Shown: positions 23,304 to 30,140, counted from the stretch's first letter. The stretch: 42,051 nt of DNA from an uncultured bacterium (GCA_905214195.1 CAJMLH010000015.1:1-42051); one strand, 5' to 3'. A program made the numbers and translations. The notes: a model not told the origin generated them from the letters alone.

Positions 23304-23390
23304 CTATAACTTCTTTTTTGTCCATATTACTTCTATCACAAGATACAGTAATACCAATGACTGTAATACATCTACTATTGCGGTAACCAT
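23304..23390 (-). CDS. Tiny membrane peptide (28 aa)
   Basis: ATG after GGAGGTAGAAAA. MVTAIVDVLQSLVLLYLVIE is one hydrophobic helix, followed by a basic end (WTKKKL). It lies between the 37-aa gene and the Cro-like gene in the early leftward transcript. Function unknown; the ribosome site and spacing support translation. Confidence 0.5.
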   Translation of the reverse strand: MVTAIVDVLQSLVLLYLVIEVIWTKKKL

Positions 23391-23455
23391 TTTTCTACCT
23401 CCTATCAGATTTTATATATTGACAATGAGCATTTTACACATTATTATTTAACCAC

Positions 23456-23473
23456 GGGGAGGTTTCCCTCCCC
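23456..23473. terminator. Stem-loop in early leader region
   Basis: A 7-bp GC stem (GGGGAGG / CCTCCCC) with a 4-nt loop lies 6 nt after the stop of the 37-aa gene. There is no clear U tract, so it could be a pause or attenuator element or an RNA-stability hairpin. Confidence 0.4.
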
Positions 23474-23478
23474 TGTTC

Positions 23479-23592
23479 TTACTCTATCAGCTTATCAACT
23501 AAGTTGATTAACGCTGTTATGAGAGAAACTATGGTGGTTGCGAGGGCGAGCTTTTCAGCTCGTTCTTCGCTTTTTTTGTGTTTCTTGCTCAT
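23479..23592 (-). CDS. First gene of the early leftward transcript (37 aa)
   Basis: ATG after AAAGGAG. MSKKHKKSEERAEKLALATT is a basic head, then IVSLITALINLVDKLIE is an amphipathic or membrane helix. Small proteins of this layout are common directly behind phage early promoters in Clostridia. It starts 33 nt from the -10 box of the consensus promoter. Function unknown. Confidence 0.6.
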   Translation of the reverse strand: MSKKHKKSEERAEKLALATTIVSLITALINLVDKLIE

Positions 23593-23624
23593 CTGCTCTT
23601 ATCTCCTTTACTCTTGATGATTTA

Positions 23625-23664
23625 ATTATAACTCTACTTTTTGTAGATGTCAATACTTTTTGTA
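23625..23664 (-). promoter_or_regulatory. Early lytic promoter with repressor operators O1 and O2
   Basis: Perfect minus-strand consensus TTGACA (23648..23653), 17-nt spacer, TATAAT (23625..23630). O1 (CTACTTTTTGTAG, 23634..23646) lies inside the spacer and O2 (core TACTTTTTGTA, 23654..23664) abuts the -35 box. CI bound at either would block the lytic transcript. Confidence 0.9.
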
Positions 23665-23684
23665 AACTTTTTTTATTTTTCGTA

Positions 23685-23713
23685 TTGTGTTTTTCTACTT
23701 CTTGTATTATACT
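23685..23713 (+). promoter_or_regulatory. Repressor promoter with operator O3
   Basis: Plus-strand TTGTGT (23685..23690), 17-nt spacer, TATACT (23708..23713), 23 nt before the cI ATG. O3 (CTACTTCTTGTAT, 23695..23707), the weakest match to the operator, fills the spacer. This predicts negative autoregulation at high CI level, as with lambda OR3. Confidence 0.8.
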
Positions 23714-23736
23714 CTGAATAAAAAGGAGGAATTATA

Positions 23737-24372
23737 ATGTACGAAGATGAATATAAGCGTATTTTTTCTAAGAATTTAAATAAATATATGGAAATTAACG
23801 GTAAAAACCAAATAGATATAATTAACGATTTAGGATTTAACAAATCGGCTGTTTCAACTTGGTGTAATGGTACACGATTACCGAGAATGGATAAGGTTGA
23901 TGCTTTAGCGAGATATTTCAACATAAATCGTTCCGACTTAATAGAAGAACATGATGATTATTCAAATAAATCTTTTAAGCCTAACCGTATCCCAGTTCTT
24001 GGCAGCGTGCCTGCCGGTGTCCCTATAGAAGCTATCGAAGATGTTCTTGACTGGGAAGATATTCCTATGGATTGGCTCAGAGGCGGAAAAGAATATTTTG
24101 CATTAAAAGTTCAAGGTGATTCCATGTTCCCTAAATATATTGAGGGAGATACAATTATCGTCAGAAAAGAATGTGACTGCGAAAGCGGCCAAGACTGCAT
24201 TGTTTATGTCAACGGTTATGACGCAACCCTGAAAAAAGTAATTAAGAAAAAAGACTGCATTATATTGCAGCCGTTAAATCCATCATATGACCCAAAGGTA
24301 TATAATTACAACGATGAGTTCAATCCTATTTCAATAGCAGGTGTAGTCGTTGAAATAAGAAGAACGGTTTGA
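23737..24372 (+). CDS. CI-like repressor, HTH plus S24 self-cleavage domain
   Basis: The 211-aa protein has an N-terminal HTH (NQIDIINDLGFNKSAVSTWC, residues 24-43). The S24/LexA-like C-terminal domain has a likely Ala93-Gly94 cleavage site (SVPAGVPI), catalytic Ser129 (QGDSMFP) and Lys166 (DATLKKV). It keeps the prophage silent by binding the three operators, and RecA-stimulated autocleavage after DNA damage would induce it. The start lies after AAAAGGAGG. The ImmA metallopeptidase downstream may offer a second inactivation route. Confidence 0.92.
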   Translation: MYEDEYKRIFSKNLNKYMEINGKNQIDIINDLGFNKSAVSTWCNGTRLPRMDKVDALARYFNINRSDLIEEHDDYSNKSFKPNRIPVLGSVPAGVPIEAIEDVLDWEDIPMDWLRGGKEYFALKVQGDSMFPKYIEGDTIIVRKECDCESGQDCIVYVNGYDATLKKVIKKKDCIILQPLNPSYDPKVYNYNDEFNPISIAGVVVEIRRTV

Positions 24373-24392
24373 TTGTTTGTTCTTGTCAATTT

Positions 24393-24462
24393 AATTATAG
24401 AGTTGAAATTAACATAATTTCAAAAAAGTATTGTTTTTTTCTTCAATACCGCATATACGCAT
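24393..24462 (+). repeat. 70-bp exact repeat, copy A (immA 3'-end scar)
   Basis: Identical to 26040..26109. It contains the last eight codons and stop of immA plus the following GTATTG/CAATAC stem region, but no immA gene precedes it here: it directly follows cI. It therefore marks a duplication or recombination junction. Confidence 0.95.
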
Positions 24463-24485
24463 GGAAATGATTTTGAGGGCTTTAT

Positions 24486-24959
24486 ATGTCAGAATTATAC
24501 TTAGATGCTCAAAGATACATAAATGAGCGCTTAGACGACCAAATTAACTGGTACTCAAACAAGAGTACCACCGCTCAGCGCAAATATAAATCAGTTCAAG
24601 TAGTAGAATTCTTTCTCGCTGCTTCAACTCCAATTTTAGGCACCCTTGCTTTCGTTACTGAATACGGAACTTTATTCACACTCCTTATGGGCATATTTGG
24701 TGCTATTATTGCAATCTTGGAGTCTATATGCACTATGAACAAATACCATGAGAATTGGATTCAATATCGATACATATCCGAGCTTCTTAAGCACGAAAAG
24801 TATTTGTTCATAACAAAAGCGCCCCCTTATGATGAGGACGCCGCTTTTTCACTATTAGTTCAGCGAGTTGAAAGGACTATTTCTTCAGAAAATGTCAATT
24901 GGGTAGGTATAAACAATGATGATGGCCAAAGTAAAAATCACTCTTTGACCAGTTCGTAA
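24486..24959 (+). CDS. SLATT/DUF4231 two-TM protein, putative defence effector
   Basis: The 157-aa protein follows the DUF4231 pattern: YINERLDDQINWYSNKSTTA and QRKYKSVQVVEFFLAAS, two membrane helices (about residues 40-58 and 61-84), then KYHENWIQYRYISELLKHEK and a C-terminal LLVQRVERTISSEN helix. SLATT domains are predicted pore-forming effectors linked to nucleotide-signal immune systems. A TIR gene lies just downstream, with a minus-strand phage gene between. The ribosome site is GAGGG. The nearest upstream promoter-like sequence (TTGTTT-17-TATAGA from 24373) is weak. Confidence 0.85.
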   Translation: MSELYLDAQRYINERLDDQINWYSNKSTTAQRKYKSVQVVEFFLAASTPILGTLAFVTEYGTLFTLLMGIFGAIIAILESICTMNKYHENWIQYRYISELLKHEKYLFITKAPPYDEDAAFSLLVQRVERTISSENVNWVGINNDDGQSKNHSLTSS

Positions 24960-25135
24960 GTCTTTTGAAATACATCTGGCTTACAAGGATATTGTTCTCC
25001 CCTTATTCCCGTTATAATCCAGTCACCGGGTGCTGCTCTTAACGGTCCTTCCAGTGTTTGGATTATCATTTCACGATTGGTTTGATACGCTTCAATTACA
25101 ATAGGTTTTTTCACAAATTTTTGAGTTTTTGGCAT
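24938..25135 (-). CDS. Small phage protein on the opposite strand
   Basis: The 65-aa protein reads MPKTQKFVKKPIVIEAYQTN, then TLEGPLRAAPGDWIITGIRG and EQYPCKPDVFQKTYELVKE. This family is frequent in phages of Bacillota and Pseudomonadota, with unknown function. It is usually in lytic-side gene clusters, yet here it lies within the lysogeny arm, antisense to its neighbours. It overlaps the SLATT 3' end by 22 nt and has its own promoter. Start after AAAGGAG. Confidence 0.8.
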   Translation of the reverse strand: MPKTQKFVKKPIVIEAYQTNREMIIQTLEGPLRAAPGDWIITGIRGEQYPCKPDVFQKTYELVKE

Positions 25136-25170
25136 TTCATTCTCCTTTCGTGCAGTGTATTTCTATTGAA

Positions 25171-25199
25171 ATTATAACATTTTAGGAGGTAAAAAACAA
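25171..25199 (-). promoter_or_regulatory. Leftward promoter of the 65-aa gene
   Basis: Minus-strand TTGTTT (25194..25199), 17-nt spacer, TATAAT (25171..25176). It overlaps the ribosome site and start codon of the TIR gene, so leftward and rightward transcription would interfere. Confidence 0.65.
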
Positions 25200-25603
25200 T
25201 GTATTATCGAGACAAACGATATAATCTATTTATAAGCCACGCATGGAAATACGATTACCAATATCAAACAGTTGTCAACTGGCTTATGAATTCGGATTTA
25301 AAATATTATAACTATAGTGTCCCAAAAGAAGATCCTCTCCACTCGGGCAGAAAATCACAGTTAAAAACGGATTTAACAAATCAAATCCGACCTGCTTCTT
25401 GTATCATCATCATTGCTGGTATGTATGATGTATATAGCGAATGGATTCAGTACGAGATAAACGAAGCCGTTCGAATGGGTAAATACATAATAGGAATTCG
25501 TCCTTGGGGTTCAGAAAGAATGCCTAAAATAGTCGAAGATAATGCAGACAAAATGGTTGGTTGGAATTCTGCTTCACTTATTAGTGCAATTAAAGAACTT
25601 TAA
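25199..25603 (+). CDS. TIR-like protein, Thoeris ThsB family
   Basis: The 134-aa protein begins NLFISHAWKYDYQYQTVVNW, typical of the ThsB/MTH538 TIR-like domain (DUF1863). DPLHSGRKSQLKTDLTNQIR follows, then PASCIIIIAGMYDVYSEWIQ and YEINEAVRMGKYIIGIRPWG. Glu86 or Glu89 in the EIQ/EINEA helix is the likely catalytic glutamate. ThsB proteins sense phage and make a cyclic or histidine ADP-ribose signal from NAD that activates a partner effector. The neighbouring SLATT protein is the only candidate partner; no ThsA-like NADase gene is present. It starts after TAGGAGG. Confidence 0.88.
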   Translation: MYYRDKRYNLFISHAWKYDYQYQTVVNWLMNSDLKYYNYSVPKEDPLHSGRKSQLKTDLTNQIRPASCIIIIAGMYDVYSEWIQYEINEAVRMGKYIIGIRPWGSERMPKIVEDNADKMVGWNSASLISAIKEL

Positions 25604-25641
25604 GTTTTATTTTTTCGGTAACGGCTCAAAAGAGGTTCGCC

Positions 25642-26064
25642 ATGAATACAAAAGATACAGTACTGCAACTTTGCAACAAATATAGCACTCGAAACCCTTA
25701 TAAGCTTGTTAAAGAACTCGGTATTATTCTTCAATATGGCGAAGATATGGGTAATGTCAGAGGATTCTATTTATATGCGAATAGGATTAAATTGATTTGT
25801 CTTGGGAATGATATGCCGGAACCAATGGAGCGCTTCGTTCTTGCTCATGAAATAGGACACTGCATAATGCATAAGCAGTCAAGCGCCCCTTTCTTACAGA
25901 GCACTCTTATAACTACAGATAAGTATGAACTTGAAGCTAATAAGTTTGCTGCTGAACTTATAATAGATGATGATGAATTAAAAGAATACCCATACTTCAC
26001 TGTAGACCAATGGTCTATGTATTATGGATTGCCAAGAGAAATTATAGAGTTGAAATTAACATAA
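25642..26064 (+). CDS. immA: ImmA/IrrE-family metallopeptidase
   Basis: The 140-aa protein has zinc motif HEIGH (residues 69-73) and a downstream ELEANKFAAELI segment supplying the third ligand (Glu98). In ICEBs1 and related elements ImmA cleaves the element repressor after DNA damage or quorum signals. It is normally adjacent to cI; here the SLATT/TIR cassette separates them. Its last codons are duplicated after cI. Confidence 0.9.
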   Translation: MNTKDTVLQLCNKYSTRNPYKLVKELGIILQYGEDMGNVRGFYLYANRIKLICLGNDMPEPMERFVLAHEIGHCIMHKQSSAPFLQSTLITTDKYELEANKFAAELIIDDDELKEYPYFTVDQWSMYYGLPREIIELKLT

Positions 26065-26109
26065 TTTCAAAAAAGTATTGTTTTTTTCTTCAATACCGCA
26101 TATACGCAT
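26040..26109 (+). repeat. 70-bp exact repeat, copy B (in situ immA 3' end)
   Basis: The functional copy of the repeat at 24393..24462; offset 1647 bp. It covers the end of immA and the following stem region. The first base after the repeat completes a TATAAT box at 26109..26114 that copy A lacks. Confidence 0.95.
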
Positions 26110-26155
26110 ATAATAATAGCAACTAATTTAATGACTGGCTGATGTTTTAGCCAAC

Positions 26156-26193
26156 CCAAGGGGGTCTTAAGCTTGTTGCTTAGGATCCCTTGG
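26156..26193 (+). promoter_or_regulatory. Strong stem-loop in the dinD leader
   Basis: CCAAGGG...TCTTAAGC pairs with GCTTAGGA...CCCTTGG: about 16 pairs with a small bulge. It lies 19 nt before the dinD ATG and leaves the AGAGGAG ribosome site free. It lacks a U tract, so an attenuator or RNA-stability element is more likely than a terminator. I see no LexA-type GAAC-N4-GTTC box nearby. Confidence 0.6.
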
Positions 26194-26212
26194 TGCTTAG
26201 AGGAGTAATTTT

Positions 26213-27046
26213 ATGGACAATATTGTAAACAAAAATATGAAAGTCTTTGAGGATATAAAGCATATAGACGAAAATGGTATGGAATTTTGGTACGCAAGAG
26301 AGTTGCAAACGATTCTTGGGTACACAAAATGGGATAACTTTAAAAAGGTAATAAGTAAAGCTATGGTGTCTTGTGAAAATGCTGGAATTTCAACATCGGA
26401 TTGCTTTACCGACATCGGGAAGCCAATAATTTCGGGAAAAGGAAAGGTTGAGTACATAGAAGACTATATGCTGACTCGTTACGCCTGTTATTTAATAGCC
26501 CAAAACGGCGACCCTCGCAAATCCGTTATTTCACTCGCCCAAACATACTTTGCGGTGCAGACACGCAGGCAGGAACTCCAAGATAATTTTGAACAATTAT
26601 CAGAAGACCAACGCAGGTTGGCAATTAGGCAAGAATTAAAGAGCCATAATGTTTCACTTGCCGAAGCCGCTAAGAGTGCCGGTGTAGAATCTCCGCAAGA
26701 TTACGCTATTTTTCAAAACAAAGGTTATCAAGGTCTATATGGCGGTCTTGGAGCAAAGGAAATTCATCAGCGTAAAGGGCTTAAAAAGAGTCAGAAGATA
26801 CTCGACCATATGGGTAGTACAGAACTTGCAGCAAACCTTTTCCGTGCAACGCAAACTGATGAAAAATTAAGACGAGAAAATATACAAGGGAAAGAAGCCG
26901 CTAATCAAACTCATTATGATGTGGGCAAAAAGGTCAGAGAGACTATCCAAGAACTTGGTGGTACAATGCCTGAGAACCTTCCTACGCCTAAAAAAGGTAT
27001 CAAACAATTGGAACGACTTGAGCAAAAAAAATTAAAAGACAAGTAG
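26213..27046 (+). CDS. dinD: DNA-damage-inducible protein D (DinD)
   Basis: The 277-aa protein matches E. coli DinD along its length: GMEFWYARELQTILGYTKWD; EDYMLTRYACYLIAQNGDPR; YFAVQTRRQELQDNF; DYAIFQNKGYQGLYGGLGAK; HQRKGLKKSQKILDHMGSTE; ELGGTMPENLPTP. DinD contains a BRO-N-like domain and inhibits RecA strand exchange in E. coli. In a prophage it could temper RecA-driven repressor cleavage. It lies between immA and the integrase with its own likely promoter. Confidence 0.9.
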   Translation: MDNIVNKNMKVFEDIKHIDENGMEFWYARELQTILGYTKWDNFKKVISKAMVSCENAGISTSDCFTDIGKPIISGKGKVEYIEDYMLTRYACYLIAQNGDPRKSVISLAQTYFAVQTRRQELQDNFEQLSEDQRRLAIRQELKSHNVSLAEAAKSAGVESPQDYAIFQNKGYQGLYGGLGAKEIHQRKGLKKSQKILDHMGSTELAANLFRATQTDEKLRRENIQGKEAANQTHYDVGKKVRETIQELGGTMPENLPTPKKGIKQLERLEQKKLKDK

Positions 27047-27117
27047 CCATCCCTGAAAGGCTTCAAGGTATTTTACACCCGAACTTCCATAATCTATACA
27101 GAAAGGACACCGATGCA

Positions 27118-28545
27118 ATGAAAGTGGGAGCTGCATACATAAGAGTTTCATCCGACGACCAAACTGAATACAGTCCCGATTCTCAGGTTAAGGAAATTAA
27201 AAATTATGCTGCAAGGCATGATATTTTCCTGCCGCCTGAGAATATTTTTATTGATGCCGGTATAAGCGGGCGAAAAGCCAATAAAAGGCCTGAGTTTCAG
27301 AGAATGGTATCCGCCGCAAAAAACAAGCCTAAACCCTTTGATGTCATCTTAGTCTGGAAGTTCTCACGATTTGCAAGGAATCAAGAGGAAAGTATACTGT
27401 ACAAATCGCTCCTGAAGCGTGAATGTGGTATAGAGGTGACTTCCATCACGGAGGAAACCGGAGATAACATGTTCGGCTCGTTGATTGAACGAATCATTGA
27501 ATGGATGGATGAGTTCTATTCAATCAGACTTGGTGAAGAGGTTCGTGCCAAAATGACATTTGTTGCGGAACAAGGCAAAATGCAGACTACTGCTTCATTC
27601 GGATATTCCAAGAAACCCGATGAGGATTTGGTGATTCTCCCCGATGAGGCAAACTGGGTGAGGTTCATGGCGGAGCAGTTCCTAAGTAAAAAGAGTCTCA
27701 GAAGCATTGCCAATAATCTGAATGCTAATGGAATTCGTACACACAGAGGCAATAAATTTGAAGCACGCACTGTCGAATACATACTTAAAAATATGACCAA
27801 TGCAGGTGCAGTTCACTGGACACCCGACCAAGCAGCACATGACAGCAGACACCCCTATTCCGATAATACAATAATCGTTAAAGATGTTCTGCCGGCTATA
27901 TACAGCTTTGAACAATATGAGGAAATTATGAAAGAGTTTGACAGAAGAACAAAATCAAGAACTAAATATGCCAAGTCCGATACTGTCAAGAAACACTGGC
28001 TTTCGGGATATCTTAAATGTTCCAATTGCGGTGCTACTTTGATATACAGCAAGGCACACAATGGATTCCAGTGTTACAAATACGGCAAATCACTTTGTAC
28101 CGTATCCCATTATGTATCTGCTTCAAAGATAGAAACTGCTGTTATAGAAGCATTATCCGAAGTCACCATCACGGACACTTTTATTAAGGCTATAACTAAG
28201 CCTACAGCAAAAGATTCCATTGATTATACAAAAGACATAGAGCGGCTTGAAAATATGCTTGTAAGAGCAAAAAAAGCATATGTAGAGGGCATTGACTCCA
28301 TCGAAGAGTATGCTGTCAATAAAGAACGCATCAGCAAAGAAATATCACAACTTAAGCAAAAAGAATCAGAACAGACAGTAGAATACCCTCCTAAAACAGA
28401 TGTTGTTAATAAATTTAAGACTATAATCGACCTTATCAAGTCTGATGCAGACAATGATGCTAAACGAGCCGCATTCGGCGAAATCGTTGAAAAAGTAATA
28501 TATTCCAAGCCTGAAGAGTCAGTGAAAATATTTTTTTATCTGTAA
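27118..28545 (+). CDS. Large serine recombinase (integrase)
   Basis: The 475-aa protein has an N-terminal resolvase domain with catalytic Ser11 (YIRVSSDDQ), followed by arginines in KFSRFARNQEES. The recombinase domain has a GYSKKPDEDLVILPDEANWV region, then the zinc ribbon (LKCSNCGATLIYSK ... FQCYKYGKSLCTVSH) and a coiled coil (DIERLENMLVRAKKAYVEGI). It catalyses attP x attB integration; excision normally needs a separate directionality factor, which I could not identify. It ends 10 nt from the cotJC remnant. Confidence 0.95.
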   Translation: MKVGAAYIRVSSDDQTEYSPDSQVKEIKNYAARHDIFLPPENIFIDAGISGRKANKRPEFQRMVSAAKNKPKPFDVILVWKFSRFARNQEESILYKSLLKRECGIEVTSITEETGDNMFGSLIERIIEWMDEFYSIRLGEEVRAKMTFVAEQGKMQTTASFGYSKKPDEDLVILPDEANWVRFMAEQFLSKKSLRSIANNLNANGIRTHRGNKFEARTVEYILKNMTNAGAVHWTPDQAAHDSRHPYSDNTIIVKDVLPAIYSFEQYEEIMKEFDRRTKSRTKYAKSDTVKKHWLSGYLKCSNCGATLIYSKAHNGFQCYKYGKSLCTVSHYVSASKIETAVIEALSEVTITDTFIKAITKPTAKDSIDYTKDIERLENMLVRAKKAYVEGIDSIEEYAVNKERISKEISQLKQKESEQTVEYPPKTDVVNKFKTIIDLIKSDADNDAKRAAFGEIVEKVIYSKPEESVKIFFYL

Positions 28546-28575
28546 TCATACGCATTTGACATATGGAGGTCCGCA
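28546..28575. other. Right prophage-host junction (att site region)
   Basis: Between the integrase stop and the first CotJC codons (TAT GGA GGT CCG, for YGGP). CotJC homologues usually have a longer N-terminus ending in a Q-YGG-type sequence, so the crossover lies at or just before TATGGAGG. Exact core bases cannot be set without the left junction. Confidence 0.7.
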
Positions 28576-29080
28576 TGGCGAGCTTGGTGCTTCACTGCGT
28601 TATCTTTCTCAACGCTGCTCAATGCCTTATAGAGAAGTAGCAGGTATTTTAAATGATGTGGGTACAGAAGAACTGGCTCACCTTGAAATGGTATGTACCA
28701 TAGTGCACCAGCTTACACGCAACATGACTATCGAACAAATAAAAGCTGCCGGAATGGAAGATTATTTTGTAGATCATACGGCAGGTGTATATCCTCAATT
28801 TGCTTCCGGCGTTCCTTTTACTGCGGCAACTTTCTCAGTCAGTGGGGATGCCATAGCAGACATCCAGGAAGACATGGCTGCGGAACAAAAAGCCCGCTTG
28901 ACTTATGATAATATCTTAAGACTTGCTGATGACCCTGATGTAATAGACCCTATAAGATTCCTTCGAGAGAGGGAAATCGTCCACTATCAGCGTTTCGGTG
29001 AAGGGCTCAGAATCATTCAGGATAAGCTTGACAGTAAAAACTTTTATGCAATAAATCCTGAGTTTGATATAAAAAGATAA
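28556..29080 (+). pseudogene. cotJC: Spore coat protein CotJC, 5' end removed by the prophage
   Basis: The frame matches manganese-catalase-like CotJC from its YGGPHGELGASLRYLSQRCS segment: VGTEELAHLEMVCTIVHQLT, YFVDHTAGVYPQFASGVPFT, then IVHYQRFGEGLRIIQDKL. Metal-ligand Glu and His residues in the EELAHLE and EIVHYQRFGE helices are intact. About 30 N-terminal residues and the start region expected in the family are missing and presumably lie beyond the other prophage end. A TTG at 28556 could start a short form, but no good ribosome site precedes it. Excision would rebuild the gene. Confidence 0.88.
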
Positions 29081-29122
29081 ATTGATTTTAAATTGACTCC
29101 ACAGCAATCGAACATCTTTATG

Positions 29123-29158
29123 CATCCGGACTGTTCCGACACAGTCCGGATGTTTCTG
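29123..29158 (+). terminator. Terminator after cotJC
   Basis: The 11-bp stem CATCCGGACTG / CAGTCCGGATG with an 8-nt loop is followed by TTTCT. It ends the cotJ transcript. Confidence 0.85.
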
Positions 29159-29164
29159 ATATAA

Positions 29165-29211
29165 ACCAAAAAGCAGCATAATTTTTTCTCTATCAAAAAA
29201 ACTGCTGCTTT
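29165..29211 (-). terminator. Terminator after the nuclease gene
   Basis: AAAGCAGCA / TGCTGCTTT arms with a long AT loop; on the minus strand followed by TTGGTTT. It serves the leftward nuclease gene. Confidence 0.7.
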
Positions 29212-29222
29212 ATAATATTTTA

Positions 29223-30140
29223 CTAAGGCTTGCAATTCCCACACGGTTCAAAGCCCATGTCTATCAAGTTGCTGCGTGTGGTTTTTGTTTCCTCCCTATT
29301 TTCAGGCTTGATTTTACTTACACTGTTACAATCCGGCAAATGAAATTTTTTGCTGCTGACATTCAATATATAAAGTATATCTCCTTGTTCCATCAAAGTA
29401 CTTTCCTGAGCCTTATCGCTTGATTCCTGCAATGCTTCTTCAGCTATACTGCTTTCCCCTGTAGCATAATCTATCTTTATACCGGGCTGAACATTATATA
29501 CAAACACATTAAAGCATATTCCATCGCCTGAATCTTCAACGGAATATGCTTCCATTACTACTCCGTTCGCAACAAGATTATCTCCCTCATATACAGGTGT
29601 AACGCGATAAAGCACATGATTCCCCGTACTCTTTACATAATCTGCGACTTCGTCCTCAAAAGGAAGCATTCCCTCCACATTCATATACCTTGTTCCTGTA
29701 ATAAGATTTTTTTCATTTGCATTTTCTCCCGCAAGCTGAAAACCTATCAAGTGACATCTGTTATATAAATACTTATCTTTAATAATTTCATCATATCTCA
29801 CCGTATGCCAACCGCTTGGCTTGACTTGCCCTATGCTTTCTCTGTCTTCATCAGGCATCAGTTCCGTACCTATCATTGCGTATGCCATACCGTAGCGGCC
29901 AAGCTCATCAAGATCGCTGTAAATTTCAAACGGCTCACTTTTCATATCATCATCATCAAATTCCGGAACATTGCCATTTATTTCTACATATGGCTTACCA
30001 CAATACTCAGGCAAATCCGCTGTATTTTCATAAACAGTTTTCACTTCATTGCTCAAACTGTTTTCTGTCCCGCAGCCCACTGAAAATAACATCAAGGCTA
30101 TGAGCATAATTGCAACAACTATTTTTGAATTTTTCTTCAT
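29223..30140 (-). CDS. Secreted DNA/RNA non-specific endonuclease, lipoprotein
   Basis: The 305-aa protein has an N-terminal signal with a Cys at 23 (MLFSVGCG), probably a lipoprotein, although the residue at -3 is not ideal. The nuclease domain is EndA/NucA-like: YLYNRCHLIGFQLAGENANE, KNLITGTRYMNVEGMLPFED, with the catalytic His in RCHLIG. The C-terminus is a small Ada-type metal-binding domain (FHLPDCNSVSKIK ... GFEPCGNCKP). Roles known for the family are nutrient DNA degradation or DNA uptake. Confidence 0.85.
   Translation of the reverse strand: MKKNSKIVVAIMLIALMLFSVGCGTENSLSNEVKTVYENTADLPEYCGKPYVEINGNVPEFDDDDMKSEPFEIYSDLDELGRYGMAYAMIGTELMPDEDRESIGQVKPSGWHTVRYDEIIKDKYLYNRCHLIGFQLAGENANEKNLITGTRYMNVEGMLPFEDEVADYVKSTGNHVLYRVTPVYEGDNLVANGVVMEAYSVEDSGDGICFNVFVYNVQPGIKIDYATGESSIAEEALQESSDKAQESTLMEQGDILYILNVSSKKFHLPDCNSVSKIKPENREETKTTRSNLIDMGFEPCGNCKP

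Larger units (their letters stand above)
1..28555. mobile_element. Prophage, integrase-proximal part (P22-like structural genes)
   Basis: A continuous block of phage genes runs from the window edge to a large serine integrase at 27118..28545. Terminase, portal, scaffold and coat genes, a CI/ImmA immunity region and an integrase adjacent to a truncated host gene (cotJC) all support an integrated temperate phage. The portal, coat, connector and gp10-like proteins, with no tail-sheath or tape-measure gene visible, suggest a short tail. The left attachment site, tail fibres and endolysin are not in the window. The right boundary is inferred from the first codons recognisable as CotJC. Confidence 0.95.
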
